Assembly (NCBI RefSeq): GCF_041381155.1
Contig: NC_091141.1
Coordinates: 26,742,828-26,806,827 of the forward strand
DNA length: 64,000 nucleotides
Direction of reading: 5' to 3'
Origin: Argopecten irradians
Lineage: Eukaryota > Mollusca > Bivalvia > Pectinida > Pectinidae
Position 1 is the first letter of the stretch. Each line of letters starts with the position of its first letter. A program made the translations under genes and the position numbers. Below are positions 25,401 to 34,554 of the stretch, piece after piece. Below the pieces are notes generated by a model. It was not told the DNA's origin and ran no database searches. It saw only the letters and a program-made list of their open reading frames with translations.

Positions 25401-28400
25401 TATGGGCTGTGGTCGAGTAGGCACACACGGCTGGGGTTTAGAGACAGCAGGTGTGGGCTGCTGCCTCGTGACTAGTTCTTTTCTCAGATTTTGTACAATG
25501 ACTTTCTGTAATCAAACACAAAATAAGACTGTAAGAGTGTATCTCTGCATATTGTAATTATATTACATATGACAATTTGATTTATATTTCACCTACATGA
25601 AGATATCACCTTTTCAATTACTTATTTTAGACAGTGTTACACTTTAACTTTCATGGCAAAACAAATTTAATACACACTGTGTCAGAATCCTTGCTTGGTT
25701 GTTGACGTGCACATGATAGCATCTAACTTTTTGTAAAGTCATCACACATCTCACAACAATACTTTTGAACAATGCTATAACCTTTATACAGTGAATGGCA
25801 TTGAACAGTATATTAAATGCATTGATAGAACTGTACAATATAATATATATATAAGATAGATGATTTGATGGCACACTGTATCTACAGTAACAATATTACA
25901 GGACTTGATCAATTGCACTGAGCATCCCAATATTAGATTACTTTATAATAATCAATAATAGTTTCATAATGCAATTTAGTGTAACACTTTGCGTGTAAAC
26001 ATATATTTTACCAGTACAAATGCATGCCTCATTTCAAAAGTACCTCTGAACTGTACAGATTTTACTTTTCTACAGATGAATTCTGTGATCATGAACTAGT
26101 TTTAGACGCTATTATAAAAAGAACCGCTTATTATCCATTACTATTTTGATATATACATATAAACTTGTGAGTAATAAATTATTAGAATTGGTCGTAAGCT
26201 TATTTCAGTGTTAATCCTAAGTCTACAACATGGAATCATAAATACCAGTGTGCTTTTGAATCCAGCATCTTGCTAGCCTTGCACATGTCCCATATCATTA
26301 CATCTTCTTCACAATTTGACAAGCTTTAGATATAAGTTAAAATACTACATATGCAATAAAATGTGACTTATTCAGCTTGGTCAATGTCAGAAACCAATTT
26401 TCAATAAAAACATTGGTGTTTGTTGATTTATTTTTGAATATAGTTGTAGGCCCCTGCAGCCTATGAAACAGCTTCTCATTCTCAATCTGCTTTTAGGTTA
26501 ATTCTATTCAACTAAATAAAGTTTTTATCAAAGGATTAATTGTGGTTTGAGCCCTATTTGACCTCTAATCTTTAGATTTTAATTAAAACCATTAATTTAG
26601 TATTTGAAATATCAAGTATATCCCTGATACAATAAATTAGTATGACAGGTGTGATGGCTGAGGAAATATTTAAATATTTTGCAAATACTAGTAATCTTTT
26701 GCTATAAAATCAACTTTTTCATCTAGAATGTTTCAGCACTCATCCTTGAACAAACTTTATTTTTTGCAAGATGTATCTTAAGTGCCTTAAATCATATTCT
26801 CATTACATAATGAGTTTGTTGAAAATTGAGCTCTTTCAGGCAAAAAGAAAAACAAAATTTCCAAATCGCTTCAATTTCACTTATATTTCTATGATTACCA
26901 TGGCAACTAAAATTTAAAAAAAAAAAAAAAAAAAAAAGCCACCTGCCATCATATTGTACTTAAACTATTATATATATTTCAAATACAACCACTTGATCTA
27001 GTTAACAATTCTTTAAAATAGTTTACAAAAAAAATATGATGGATATAGGGACCAAAAAGGACCCATTTTATGCATATATATATATATAAAGTTAAATTCC
27101 CCTTACTGTCAACAAAATAATTAATATCAATTTATTCAAATTAGGGTTATATGCCCCTTTAATCTAGTATGTATTTTTAAATAACTTGAATTCAAACAAA
27201 GACATATGTCCTTACCACACATGAAATCTTCACTACTACAGTTTCATATAATCTATAAAGCTTATGCCTGTTATATATATGGTAGCTAGGCCTAATTAGT
27301 AAAGTGACATCTGCCATCATAGGTACAACATAGCAAGCCCTCGTCACATCCAGTGATTTTCAATAATGGTGTGACAACACTGGATCAATCCACCGTATAT
27401 TATTATCAGCTGACCGTCAGAGAACAGGTGTTAGGCGTGACCATCACATAGCGGTTAAATACAAAGTCAACTCAACATAAAAACACCAGTGGCAGAAACT
27501 TTAAACAACACTTGATATTTTTGATAAAAAAAAAATCTGGTACAAAAACAACCACTTTGGTGCACTCCAATAAATTAATGCGAGTCTCCAAGGGACTCAA
27601 ATTGTAATTTTAGAAACGTTTTAAAAAGTGAAAGTTTTATCATACAGTTGTTCACAAACTTAAACTTCAGTTAGATAAATGTATTTATATTCTTGGAATA
27701 TTTGTTGACATGTTTTGGAATATTCAAACCAATCAAAATTATGCTATGGTTTTAAAATTTTAGAAAGGTCATGCAACTATGACAACACTGGTCAATGTCA
27801 GAAACCAATTTTCAATAAAAAATATTGGTGTTTGTTGATTTATTTTTTAATATAGTTGTAGGCCCCTGCAGTCTATGAAACAGCTTCTCATTCTCAATCT
27901 GCTTTTAGGTTAATTCTATGTAATTCGTGTATCTTAAGTGCCTTAAATCATATTCTCATTACATAATGAGTTTGTTGAAAATTGAGCTCTTTCAGGCAAA
28001 AAGAAAAACAAAATTTCCAAATCGCTTCAATTTCACTTATATTTCTATGATTACCATGGCAACTAAAATTTAAAAAAAAAAAAAAAAAAAAGCCACCTGC
28101 CATCATATTGTACTTAAACTATTATATATATTTCAAATACAACCACTTGATCTAGTTAACAATTCTTTAAAATAGTTTACAAAAAAATATGATGGATATA
28201 GGGACCAAAAAGGACCCATTTTATGCATATATATATATATAAAGTTAAATTCCCCTTACTGTCAACAAAATAATTAATATCAATTTATTCAAATTAGGGT
28301 TATATGCCTCCCTTTAATCTAGTATGTATTTTTAAATAACTTGAATTCAAACAAAGACATATGTCCTTACCACACATGAAATCTTCACTACTACAGTTTC

Positions 28401-29999
28401 ATATAATCTATATAGCTTTTGCCTGTTATATATGGTAGCTAGGCCTAATTAGTAAAGTGACATCTGCCATCATAGGTACAACATAGCAAGCCCTCGTCAC
28501 ATCCAGTGATTTTCAATAATGGTGTGACAACACTGGATCAATCCACCGTATATTATTATCAGCTGACCGTCAGAGAACAGGTGTTAGGCGTGACCATCAC
28601 ATAGCGGTTAAATACAAAGTCAACTCAACATAAAAACACCAGTGGCAGAAACTTTAAACAACACTTGATATTTTTGATAAAAAAAAATCTGGTACAAAAA
28701 CAACCACTTTGGTGCACTCCAATAAATTAATGCGAGTCTCCAAGGGACTCAAATTGTAATTTTAGAAACGTTTTAAAAAGTGAAAGTTTTATCATACAGT
28801 GAAGCATTTTCACAAACTTAAACTTCAGTGTAGATAAATGTATTTATATTCTTGGAATATTTGTTGACATGTTTTGGAATATTCAAACCAATCAAAATTA
28901 TGCTATGGTTTTAAAATTTTAGAAGGTCATGCAACTATGATGACAACTGTCAACTATTCAGAATAAAAATGAAATTAAGAAAACTCACGAAGACTTAATT
29001 TGCTTGTTTCAATTTTGAAATTGCAAAAGTTTGGAGATAAGGAAATCAATGGAATGGAAGGATCACATGACATATATCTAGCTTTTGATTGGTTATTTTA
29101 TCAATATAGAATGAATTAAGTAAAATATAAACAATAAAATAGGTTTAAATCATGACAACAAGGTATTTCATCACCCAGTCCAGTGCCATTATAGATAGTT
29201 TATTAATTTGTGGGTAGGTTAAACAGAATCAATAAATGTGTACGCTAAATTACTAGCAAAATCCAATCAATAATTGATGATAAAATGAGCTTACCTGTTT
29301 CTCACTTAAAACTGTGATTTCCCTCTGTAAATCGTGGAGTTGTTTTCGAAGATCAGCATTCTGCAAATATTAAATTATATTCCTAATCACTACAAAATCA
29401 ACATGGTTTCCTTGGCCGACTGACAGGAGTGTAGGTCTAAGCAAAGAAAACTTCCACAAGAAAAATCGATATTGTACATCGCGAACTGGTAACAATGGTG
29501 CCGCAGAGAAAATGCCTTCAGTCAACGAGCCAGTAAAACGAAAACTCGACTTACCTGTGGGTCCGACTTCATTTTCGTCACAAGAAACTGTAATAAAAAT
29601 CACAATTATGTACATACAGATAAAATAATACTTAGTCCGCTAAATGAACAATGCGAATCAACTGGCAGCGAGAATATCCGCGGTGACATCACCCAACTGT
29701 GGAGATACGTGCTGCATCTAAAGCCAAAGGTCGATAAAAAATTGTGAAAAAATGAGAAAATAATTATTTTGTATCCAAAATAAGCTAATGTAAATCTTAT
29801 CATATAAACCATATATCATACTATTCGTTCGACAGCATTAATTTTGATTACATAAAGAACTTTATAATGCGAAGTCCTAAAGTTCTCCGTTCGACACACA
29901 ACACAGAAACTTTACAACGATCATCACATAACCAACCTGGTGACTTTGAATTGCTGTCTTCAATTGCAACTGAATGGCATCTAAATCACACCGCGACAT
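9954..29999 (-). CDS. PHF21A: PHF21A/B (BHC80)-like PHD-finger chromatin reader
   Basis: Coding exons in transcript order: 29999-29937, 29587-29555, 29360-29295, 25505-25398, 25266-25030, 24479-24360, 21324-21273, 20587-20511, 20346-20289, 19264-19167, 17783-17637, [one not found], 10464-10361, 10055-9954 (TAA). The start [18 protein letters not shown] aligns with the vertebrate PHF21 N-terminal coiled coil, followed by [15 protein letters not shown]. Then come a Pro/Ser/Thr linker, [35 protein letters not shown], the AT-hook KRPRGRPPKH, a C4HC3 PHD finger and the coiled coil [19 protein letters not shown]. In vertebrates the protein is a subunit of the LSD1-CoREST complex that reads unmethylated H3K4 in the nucleus. 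All located junctions keep frame except PHD exon to coiled-coil exon (phase 0 to phase 1), so an exon of length 3n+1 is missing. One invertebrate gene probably represents both vertebrate paralogues. Confidence 0.93.
10361..10464 (-). CDS. PHF21A: PHF21 exon, C-terminal coiled coil
   Basis: The acceptor is CTATTTGCAG|CT and the donor CTTCTG|GTAAG. It starts in phase 1, so a G from the preceding exon completes Ala. [19 protein letters not shown] aligns with AKEEEKQKLLKWSSDLKQE of PHF21A, including the position of the intron. It continues in phase 0 into the last exon. Confidence 0.88.
11144..12150 (+). mobile_element. Pearl/Helentron-like non-autonomous element, degraded copy
   Basis: It opens with the palindrome AGAGATCCCAGAGGGATCT and the phrase CTTGGCGCCCACCAAAGAAT shared with the copy at 22549. 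About five core units of roughly 150 bp follow (CCAAGATGGC, CCCTAGGGGAACCTA, TGAGAAATAGCGATAACAAA), then an (ACGG)n microsatellite (12014-12090) and a terminal hairpin-like end GAATAGCCCGACCATC. The order of palindrome, core repeats, ACGG tract and 3' hairpin is that of bivalve pearl/HINE elements. There is no transposase. Confidence 0.75.
12471..12520. promoter_or_regulatory. Three perfect CRE palindromes at 21-bp spacing
   Basis: TGACGTCA occurs at 12471-12478, 12492-12499 and 12513-12520, each exactly 21 bp from the last, which is two helical turns. A related TGACGTTA lies at 12588. The palindrome is the CREB/ATF consensus site. The array is inside the large PHF21 intron and could be an intronic enhancer. 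Function is inferred only. Confidence 0.5.
13426..13455. repeat. (AT)n microsatellite
   Basis: About 14 AT dinucleotides in an uninterrupted run within the PHF21 intron. Confidence 0.9.
15335..15590 (+). mobile_element. 3' part of another (ACGG)n-tailed element
   Basis: A core-like stretch with AATCCAAGATGGCGGA is followed by a mixed ACGG/ACAG tract (15477-15543) and the hairpin GGGCACCCGCATCTCGATGC / GGGGCCC. The layout matches the pearl-like elements, but the hairpin sequence differs, so this is a separate subfamily. Confidence 0.6.
15627..16500. mobile_element. DNA transposon remnant with ~50-bp terminal inverted repeats
   Basis: The left arm (15627-15675) contains GAGTTCCGGAAATAGCGATC and GCCGAAG; the right arm (16448-16500) reads CTTCGGCGATCGCTTATTTC and CGGAATTCATACAG. 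They are inverted copies with few mismatches over about 50 bp. The interior, about 770 bp, shows no transposase. The 114-codon frame at 16162-16506 runs through the right arm and is accidental. Confidence 0.7.
16587..16975 (+). repeat. Core repeats of a pearl-like element without ends
   Basis: Three units about 132-137 bp apart share CCATCTTGGATTT and GACCCATGAAA. Neither the opening palindrome nor the ACGG/hairpin end is visible. A truncated relative of the other pearl-like copies. Confidence 0.6.
17637..17783 (-). CDS. PHF21A: PHF21 PHD-finger exon
   Basis: A single 49-codon exon encodes the whole PHD finger, phase 0 at both ends. The C4HC3 ligands are all present: CAVC, CDTC, HLQC and [14 protein letters not shown] aligns with DIHEDFCSVC of human PHF21A, keeping the Asp next to the first Cys that contacts unmodified H3K4. 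The human Met in QLLMCDTC is Leu here. The acceptor is TTGTTCCAG|GAC and the donor CAG|GTACTA. Confidence 0.96.
19167..19264 (-). CDS. PHF21A: PHF21 exon, second half of AT-hook
   Basis: The acceptor is TTGCCAG|GG; two bases complete the Gly codon of the AT-hook core, giving [12 protein letters not shown] across the junction. A Ser/Pro/Gly-rich linker ([15 protein letters not shown]) leads to the PHD exon. The donor GAG|GTTTGT is weak but gives the only in-frame join. Confidence 0.85.
19759..19942. mobile_element. Small TIR element (TTACTGTAAAC type), copy 2
   Basis: Ends are TTACTGTAAACCAACTTTC and GAAAATTCGTTTACAGTAA, inverted repeats of about 19 bases. The interior has repeated 'ttcacgat' phrases and no coding potential. 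It lies in a PHF21 intron. Confidence 0.65.
20289..20346 (-). CDS. PHF21A: PHF21 exon, first half of AT-hook
   Basis: The acceptor is GCTTTCAG|AGG and the donor CGTG|GTAAGG, which ends on the first base of the Gly codon. It reads [19 protein letters not shown]. The vertebrate equivalent joins the conserved KRR block to the KRGRPPK AT-hook in the same order. Confidence 0.85.
20511..20587 (-). CDS. PHF21A: PHF21 exon, conserved KRR/TANP block
   Basis: [18 protein letters not shown] aligns with [18 protein letters not shown] of PHF21A. It starts with two bases that complete a Glu codon opened by the exon at 21273-21324, and ends in phase 0 (CAT|GTAAG). Confidence 0.93.
21065..21148. repeat. 39-bp direct duplication
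   Basis: The phrase TCAGCAATTTTTGTTTCCAA followed by AAATCAGGGCCAAGTCCAT occurs twice back to back, identical. It lies in a PHF21 intron about 100 bp from an exon. Confidence 0.85.
21273..21324 (-). CDS. PHF21A: PHF21 exon, LAYM block
   Basis: [17 protein letters not shown] followed by G. It aligns with the LAYM-ALGLVTHDHLEEIQ segment of PHF21A and joins directly in frame to the exon at 20511-20587. The acceptor is TGTTACAG, the donor AAAAG|GTATG. Confidence 0.9.
21465..21830. mobile_element. TTAA-flanked MITE, full copy
   Basis: Left end TTAAAGATGCTCCACCGCC, right end GGCGG-type inverse GCGGTGGAGCATCTTTAA, so both termini carry TTAA next to inverted repeats. The inner subterminal regions also fold: GACAGAGCATAAATG on the left and CCATTTGTCAGCGG on the right. 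A second full copy lies in opposite orientation at 32007-32412. TTAA flanks are typical of piggyBac-type insertion. Confidence 0.7.
22180..22340. mobile_element. CRE-type foldback MITE, copy 3
   Basis: The left arm CCCTTACAGGTAGGTATTC pairs with the right arm ATACCTATCCAAAAGGGAGG. The inner arms contain TTTCGCTCACAAAATAATGA. The CRE core is decayed. Confidence 0.6.
22549..24310 (+). mobile_element. Pearl/Helentron-like element with ~155-bp core repeats
   Basis: Opening palindrome AGAGATCCCTGAGGGATCT, then about ten tandem core units. Landmark AAGATGG positions 22881, 23036, 23191 and 23346 give a 155-bp period; 23630, 23786, 23942 and 24098 give a 156-bp period in a diverged second block. 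Then comes a short ACGG tract (24245-24270) and the terminal hairpin TAGCCCACCATCTGATGATG / GTGGGCTA. The layout is that of pearl/HINE elements of bivalves, presumably moved by a Helentron enzyme elsewhere. The 248-codon open frame over the second block exists because 156 is a multiple of three. It lies in a PHF21 intron, ending 50 bp from an exon. Confidence 0.85.
24360..24479 (-). CDS. PHF21A: PHF21 exon, basic/acidic linker
   Basis: Forty codons, phase 0 at both ends, reading [18 protein letters not shown] and on to [20 protein letters not shown]. The donor is GAG|GTACCA. No strong family motif, but it joins in frame on both sides and leads straight into the LAYM block. Confidence 0.8.
25030..25266 (-). 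CDS. PHF21A: PHF21 exon, SUMO-motif-rich Pro/Ser linker
   Basis: Seventy-nine codons between TTTTTCAG and CAG|GTATGT. Within 22 residues there are three psi-K-x-E motifs (IKRE, VKQE, VKIE), the consensus for SUMO attachment. A Ser/Thr/Pro segment follows ([17 protein letters not shown]). This is the disordered middle region of the protein. Confidence 0.88.
25398..25505 (-). CDS. PHF21A: PHF21 exon, end of N-terminal helix region
   Basis: [17 protein letters not shown] aligns with KRVVEQLRKNLIVKQEQP of PHF21A. A Pro/Gln stretch follows. Phase 0 at both ends. Confidence 0.9.
26378..28946. repeat. Tandem segmental duplication inside a PHF21 intron
   Basis: Copy 1 (26378-27788) and copy 2 (27789-28946) start with the same GGTCAATGTCAGAAACC and run in parallel to TAGAAAGGTCATGCAACTATG. 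Copy 2 lacks about 250 bp that copy 1 has around 26513-26765, and has small indels (A-run length, TA runs, a few substitutions). Identity elsewhere is very high by eye, so the duplication is recent or is an assembly haplotig artefact. Confidence 0.9.
29295..29360 (-). CDS. PHF21A: PHF21 exon, N-terminal coiled coil
   Basis: [20 protein letters not shown] is nearly the vertebrate [20 protein letters not shown]. Phase 0 on both sides, acceptor ATTTGCAG, donor CAG|GTAAGC. Confidence 0.95.
29555..29587 (-). CDS. PHF21A: PHF21 micro-exon (33 bp)
   Basis: Eleven codons, [11 protein letters not shown], matching KLVAQMKQDPQ of PHF21A. Phase 0 at both ends, acceptor TTATTACAG, donor CAG|GTAAGT. Confidence 0.9.
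29937..29999 (-). CDS. PHF21A: PHF21 first coding exon
   Basis: ATG at 29999, 21 codons, donor CAG|GTTGGT. It aligns with the vertebrate start MELQTLQEALKVEIQVHQ. The upstream 100 bp (to about 30150) is GC-richer and lacks in-frame extension, consistent with a 5' UTR and nearby promoter. Confidence 0.9.
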
Positions 30000-31354
30000 G
30001 TTAGTAGTCTTTTCTAACGATTCTTCGCAAACCGGTAATATTTTTACGCTTTTTTCGAACAGGAAAAAATATTAAACATAGATGTAAACATCGCCTTAAT
30101 CGACGACACCATTTCAGACCGGATCACTCTTTTCCGCTCGTGCCGCGGATGAATACAAATTGTTGGTCATAGGCCTAACTTTCCCGTACATGTACATGAG
30201 AACCGTAAAGTAAGGCATATGTTGCTGGCCCTATGTGCGTCGATACAATAAATTTGGTCAAAAATAATGTCTAATACTTTAAACCTTGCTCACAATACAA
30301 CTTGCCGAAATTTTACAACCTAACATTAAAGCTAAATTATACATGTATATAAGACAGCGCGATTTTTCAATTAGAATTAATTAAAATAACTCTAACATAG
30401 TTTATTGTCTGTTTATGTATTGACATTTTCCAATAAATAACGTAAAAAGTATGATTAGCCGTATTTGAAATGGCCATTATCTTTTAGTTCACTTAGAAAT
30501 GGTCAAAACTTTTTAATTTAGGCATTTTTTTTTCTAATTTTTAGTTTTGCGTTACATTATATTTCGTATGACAAATTTAAAACCGCTAACGTCCTGCTAG
30601 TACCAGATATATATATAAATATATATTAATACTATTTAAAGCTAGCTGGCTTTATTATCATGGTTGATTAAAAAGTAACAATTACAAGTGCATAAAGAAA
30701 TATCGAGAAAAGAGTATGATTTAAATTTGCACCTTGTAACATTCCTAAATCATGACAAGGATAATGCTACAATTAAAATATGTTAAATTTGAGTACGCAA
30801 GCCGGAAAAATAGAAGAAACAACAGTAAATGAAAAAAAAAAAGATGAACAAACACATAAAAAAACCTGCAGGTTGGATTTTTTAAAAATCCCTCTGACAA
30901 GCGAAAGAAACTGCAGCTTTCAATTGAAGTGCTGATCCGCGTGGGTCATATCGGAATTTTCCAGGATAAAATATATACGCTGTATTTCTATATACTGTAT
31001 AACAGAAATCGCCAGCACAAATGAAAGGGGCACTTCCAGACGAGTATAGCTTTACCGAAAAGCCCTTTCTATTCTGATAAAGGGTTCTGATCACTCATTT
31101 TTTGTAAATATATAACCGATATATACCTCTCCCCTCCTCTCAACCCAACCAACTCATGGGACTAAAGACATCTTCGCGTTATTACCACGAACCAGGAGTT
31201 TTCGGTAGGGGTATCCTTTACTGTTTAGTCACAAAGGCGCGGCGGACATAGTGTTGGAAAGAAACTAGCCATTTTGGATTCGGGACACGTCGGTGACGTG
31301 TGTCTCCTATTCTCGATACTGCAGTGATTATCATTACTGCCGTTATATCCATTC

Positions 31355-31914
31355 CCATCCTCGATACTCCAAGGGTTATTCATTATTGTCGCTCCCCCCC
31401 CCCCCCCCCCTCTCTCCCCCTCGGACTATCTCATATTAAAACTGAAGGCACTTCAGGAGAAAACTCACCCGCAAAAGCGACGCCCAACTTCACAAAGCCA
31501 CACATTCCACCTGTACGGTTGCCTTCAATTTTACTATGAGATCCGCGTCCAGTGGTTGATAATCCAGGAGTTCCGATTACTTACGATCTCTACACCCCTG
31601 GACTATCTCATAGTAAAACTGGGGGCAATAGAACAGAACAGGTAACTTAGTCCTTTGATGAACATCAAAAGAGCCTTATAACGGTACACTGTGGTTGACT
31701 GTGTGGCCTTGAAGTTGGGCATCGCTCTCTCTGTAGTCTTCAAAAGAAATATTTGCTGGCTTAATTGTGATTGGTTCAGAGTTTTTCCTCTGAGCTGCCA
31801 TCAGTTTTACTATGAGATAGGGTATACAGATCGCAATTGATCGGAACCCTTGGAGTATCGATGATGGTGGTGGATACAATGTCAGTATCATATAACCCCT
31901 GGAGTGTCGATGAC
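31355..31914. mobile_element. Inverted-repeat element (CATCCTCGATACTCC type), copy 1
   Basis: Left end CATCCTCGATACTCCAAGGG, right end ACCCCTGGAGTGTCGATGAC. Internally, ACTATCTCATAGTAAAACTG and its complement recur several times, giving nested fold-back structure. Contains a 17-base C run (31394-31410). Related copies lie at 41469-41640 and 45534-46267. Confidence 0.65.
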
Positions 31915-32006
31915 GAGAATTGCACTAGATATGCCAAAGCCTCTACACTTCATGAATATGTATAAAGAGTGTATATATGTACCATTATGTAATATTTTAA
32001 CAGAGA

Positions 32007-32412
32007 TTTAAATATGCTCCACCGCTGACAAATGGTATTTTTTCACTATCAAAAACAGCAGCAGACGATTTAATATTTTTCTTCGGTTACAAAAGTTACT
32101 TACTTTACACCATTACCATCGTTGAAAAGTTTGAGCTTCTAATTTTACTTCAAGTTTAAAATATCGAAAACAAGGACGTATATCTCACTTATAAATCCTT
32201 GTCGAAAATAATTAATTGCATCCCGAAAAAACATCCGTTGCACTATATCCTATATGGAATGATGTACTGATTGCGCATACACCAAAGGCAAAATTAATTA
32301 TTTTATATTATATTTTGTGGTCACTAGACATATATTCACACGATTTAACACCAATTATTGTTCAAACTAAGGATATCATTTATGCTCTGTCGGCGGTGGA
32401 GCATTTTTTAAA
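32007..32412. mobile_element. TTAA-type MITE, second full copy, opposite orientation
   Basis: Left end AATATGCTCCACCGCTGAC, right end GTCGGCGGTGGAGCATTTTT. The interior matches the reverse complement of the copy at 21465-21830. Confidence 0.7.
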
Positions 32413-32999
32413 CATAATTAAATTACTATTTAAATCTCTGATTTTAATAGTTCACTTAAAGAGGGTATTTTTCAGAAGATTTATGTTATAAAAAATGTGC
32501 CGAGTATATATCTTTCTTTCTTCCGAGAATTATCGTCAAAAATAATATCGGCTAATTTAGAAATTGTCAGGAAACCGGCAAAAACTAAACTGAAAAAAAT
32601 ATTAAAGAGTAGTAGATGTACTATTATTTTTTTCACTCCTAACCAAGATTTAACTATGAATGATAACTCGTTTAATATAACTAATATAACAAGTCGTTGA
32701 AGTTTTCACAGCCGTTGTCTTACACGTGTAGGCCTATTAGACGAATATAATATACACGCAAGAAGTTTCCCGCGCTTTACTAGTATTTTCAAAAGAATAA
32801 ACTCCGAAATATTCCGAAAGGATGAATTGTCTGGAAAGCCGAAAGTTTTAGTTTTGTTCAACCGTATTTGTCCTCTAACTTTTGCATGTATGCCTTTTAT
32901 ATTAAAATAACATTAACATCTGAACCAAAGTCTAAATTTTCAGCCATAAAAAATACTCAGGAACAATATTTAAACGACGGAACTATTTCTTGATTTTAA

Positions 33000-33112
33000 T
33001 TGGCTACCGTCATTCAAAATGGCAGCCTCCATGCTGTAGGACACGACATTTTGTCAGCTGTTTGTTGTTACGATAAAACTACGTCCTAGTACCAAAGGAT
33101 ATTATAAATTTG
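33000..33112 (+). promoter_or_regulatory. Candidate NUP50 5'-untranslated exon/promoter zone
   Basis: A strong donor ATTTG|GTAAGTAT ends at 33112, and a fitting acceptor ATATAATGCAG lies at 36509, just before the NUP50 start. AAAATGGCAGCC near 33016 resembles a YY1-type core promoter motif. It also opens a six-codon upstream frame ending in TAG. The transcription start is not known. Confidence 0.35.
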
Positions 33113-34554
33113 GTAAGTATATTTGTAAATAGCAGTTTACTATCAATTGAAAACCCAGGAATGACACTTTATTGACACCAATGACTTTAAAAGTGTTTGT
33201 GTTCTAGTAGCATTGATGGCTATCTTTAGGCATAACGTTATCGTCTCTCTTCCTCTTACACCGATTTAAGCACATTTACATTCTTCTTCTTCTTACAATT
33301 CCATCAATGCCGATGATTATATTGTGCGGATTGGCAGAGGCGAGATTGTGAAAAAAAGAAAAGAGTGAAGTTATTTACAGTGATTGTGAAGGTGCATGTT
33401 ATTTTTTATTTTATTTTTTTTAGTGACAATTATAAGATAAAAATATGATTTTAGGGAGTGGGGTTTAGGTCTTCAAGTTCTTTTTTAGGATATGTGATTT
33501 GAAGACCTCTAGTGTAGTGCTTTGTACTGTAGCCAACGGTAGGATGTTTCATTGTTTAATTGTGTGTGGAAAAATGAATGTTTGAATATGTCCTTGGTGG
33601 CAGCTATATGTCTACCTGTGCTCACTCTATGGATAGCATTTTGGGCATTTTGCTTATGGAATACACTATTGCTAAAATAAAAATAATCATTTTAGCATTT
33701 TTTGCTACGCCATGTTTTTGTCTGAAGAAAGAAATTGAATTTGTAATTTCATTTTTTATACCTGAGCTATCAAATCCATATATGATTCAAGATGGAATTC
33801 AAGTTCCTAAACTTTTCTTATTCCAAGTGTTACACCAAAAAAATAATGGCCTTGTTAATATGGCCTTGAGGAATAGGGAGGGATATGTGGAAGAGTATGA
33901 AAATTTCATGTTCTCTCGTTATTTTCTTAGTTTATACATTTAGCAATTAAAAGCGTTGCAAAGTTTGCCCTATGCACTATTGTGTATATCATAATTTTTT
34001 AAAGACAAAAAAGTGACTTTGTTGGGCACTAGGTGTGTTCTGCTAAAACATTTCTTTTTTTGCTAAAGAAAAAAGAACGGTTTTAGCAACTTTTGCTAAG
34101 GCATGTTTTGATCTAGAGTTACCAGAGTCTATATGTGAATGGGTGTGATTGTCTGGTCCTGAAGTCTGTCAGATTAAGAATTTGACTATAGTTTATTGCC
34201 ACATGATGGTGTATGATTTTATAAAATAAAATTAAACGTGTTCTTATTCTGTGTGTTTGTAGTGAGGTCCAGTTGAGGTTTTCCATCATGTCTTGTACTG
34301 AACTTGTGTTGTGCTATCTGCTTGTTGTGTAGCGTGCATGTGCTGCTCTGCATTGTGTTTTTTTGAATTGCATGATTTGATTTGTCTGGTGGGGGTCCCA
34401 TACAGATCATTGTCTGATCAAAGGCAACCGGTCAAGATTGACGATTTGTTACTAGTCTAGTATTGGATTAGTTTAATAGTAGTTTCAATCATAGAAATAA
34501 TTGGAAATTGCAGGGTAGACAGAAGCAAAATAGCAGAAACAGTCTTTATGGTCA

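Noticed and set aside
33578..33943. 121-codon plus-strand frame
   Set aside because: Biased to hydrophobic and AT-rich codons, no family match, no splice partners. Likely chance.
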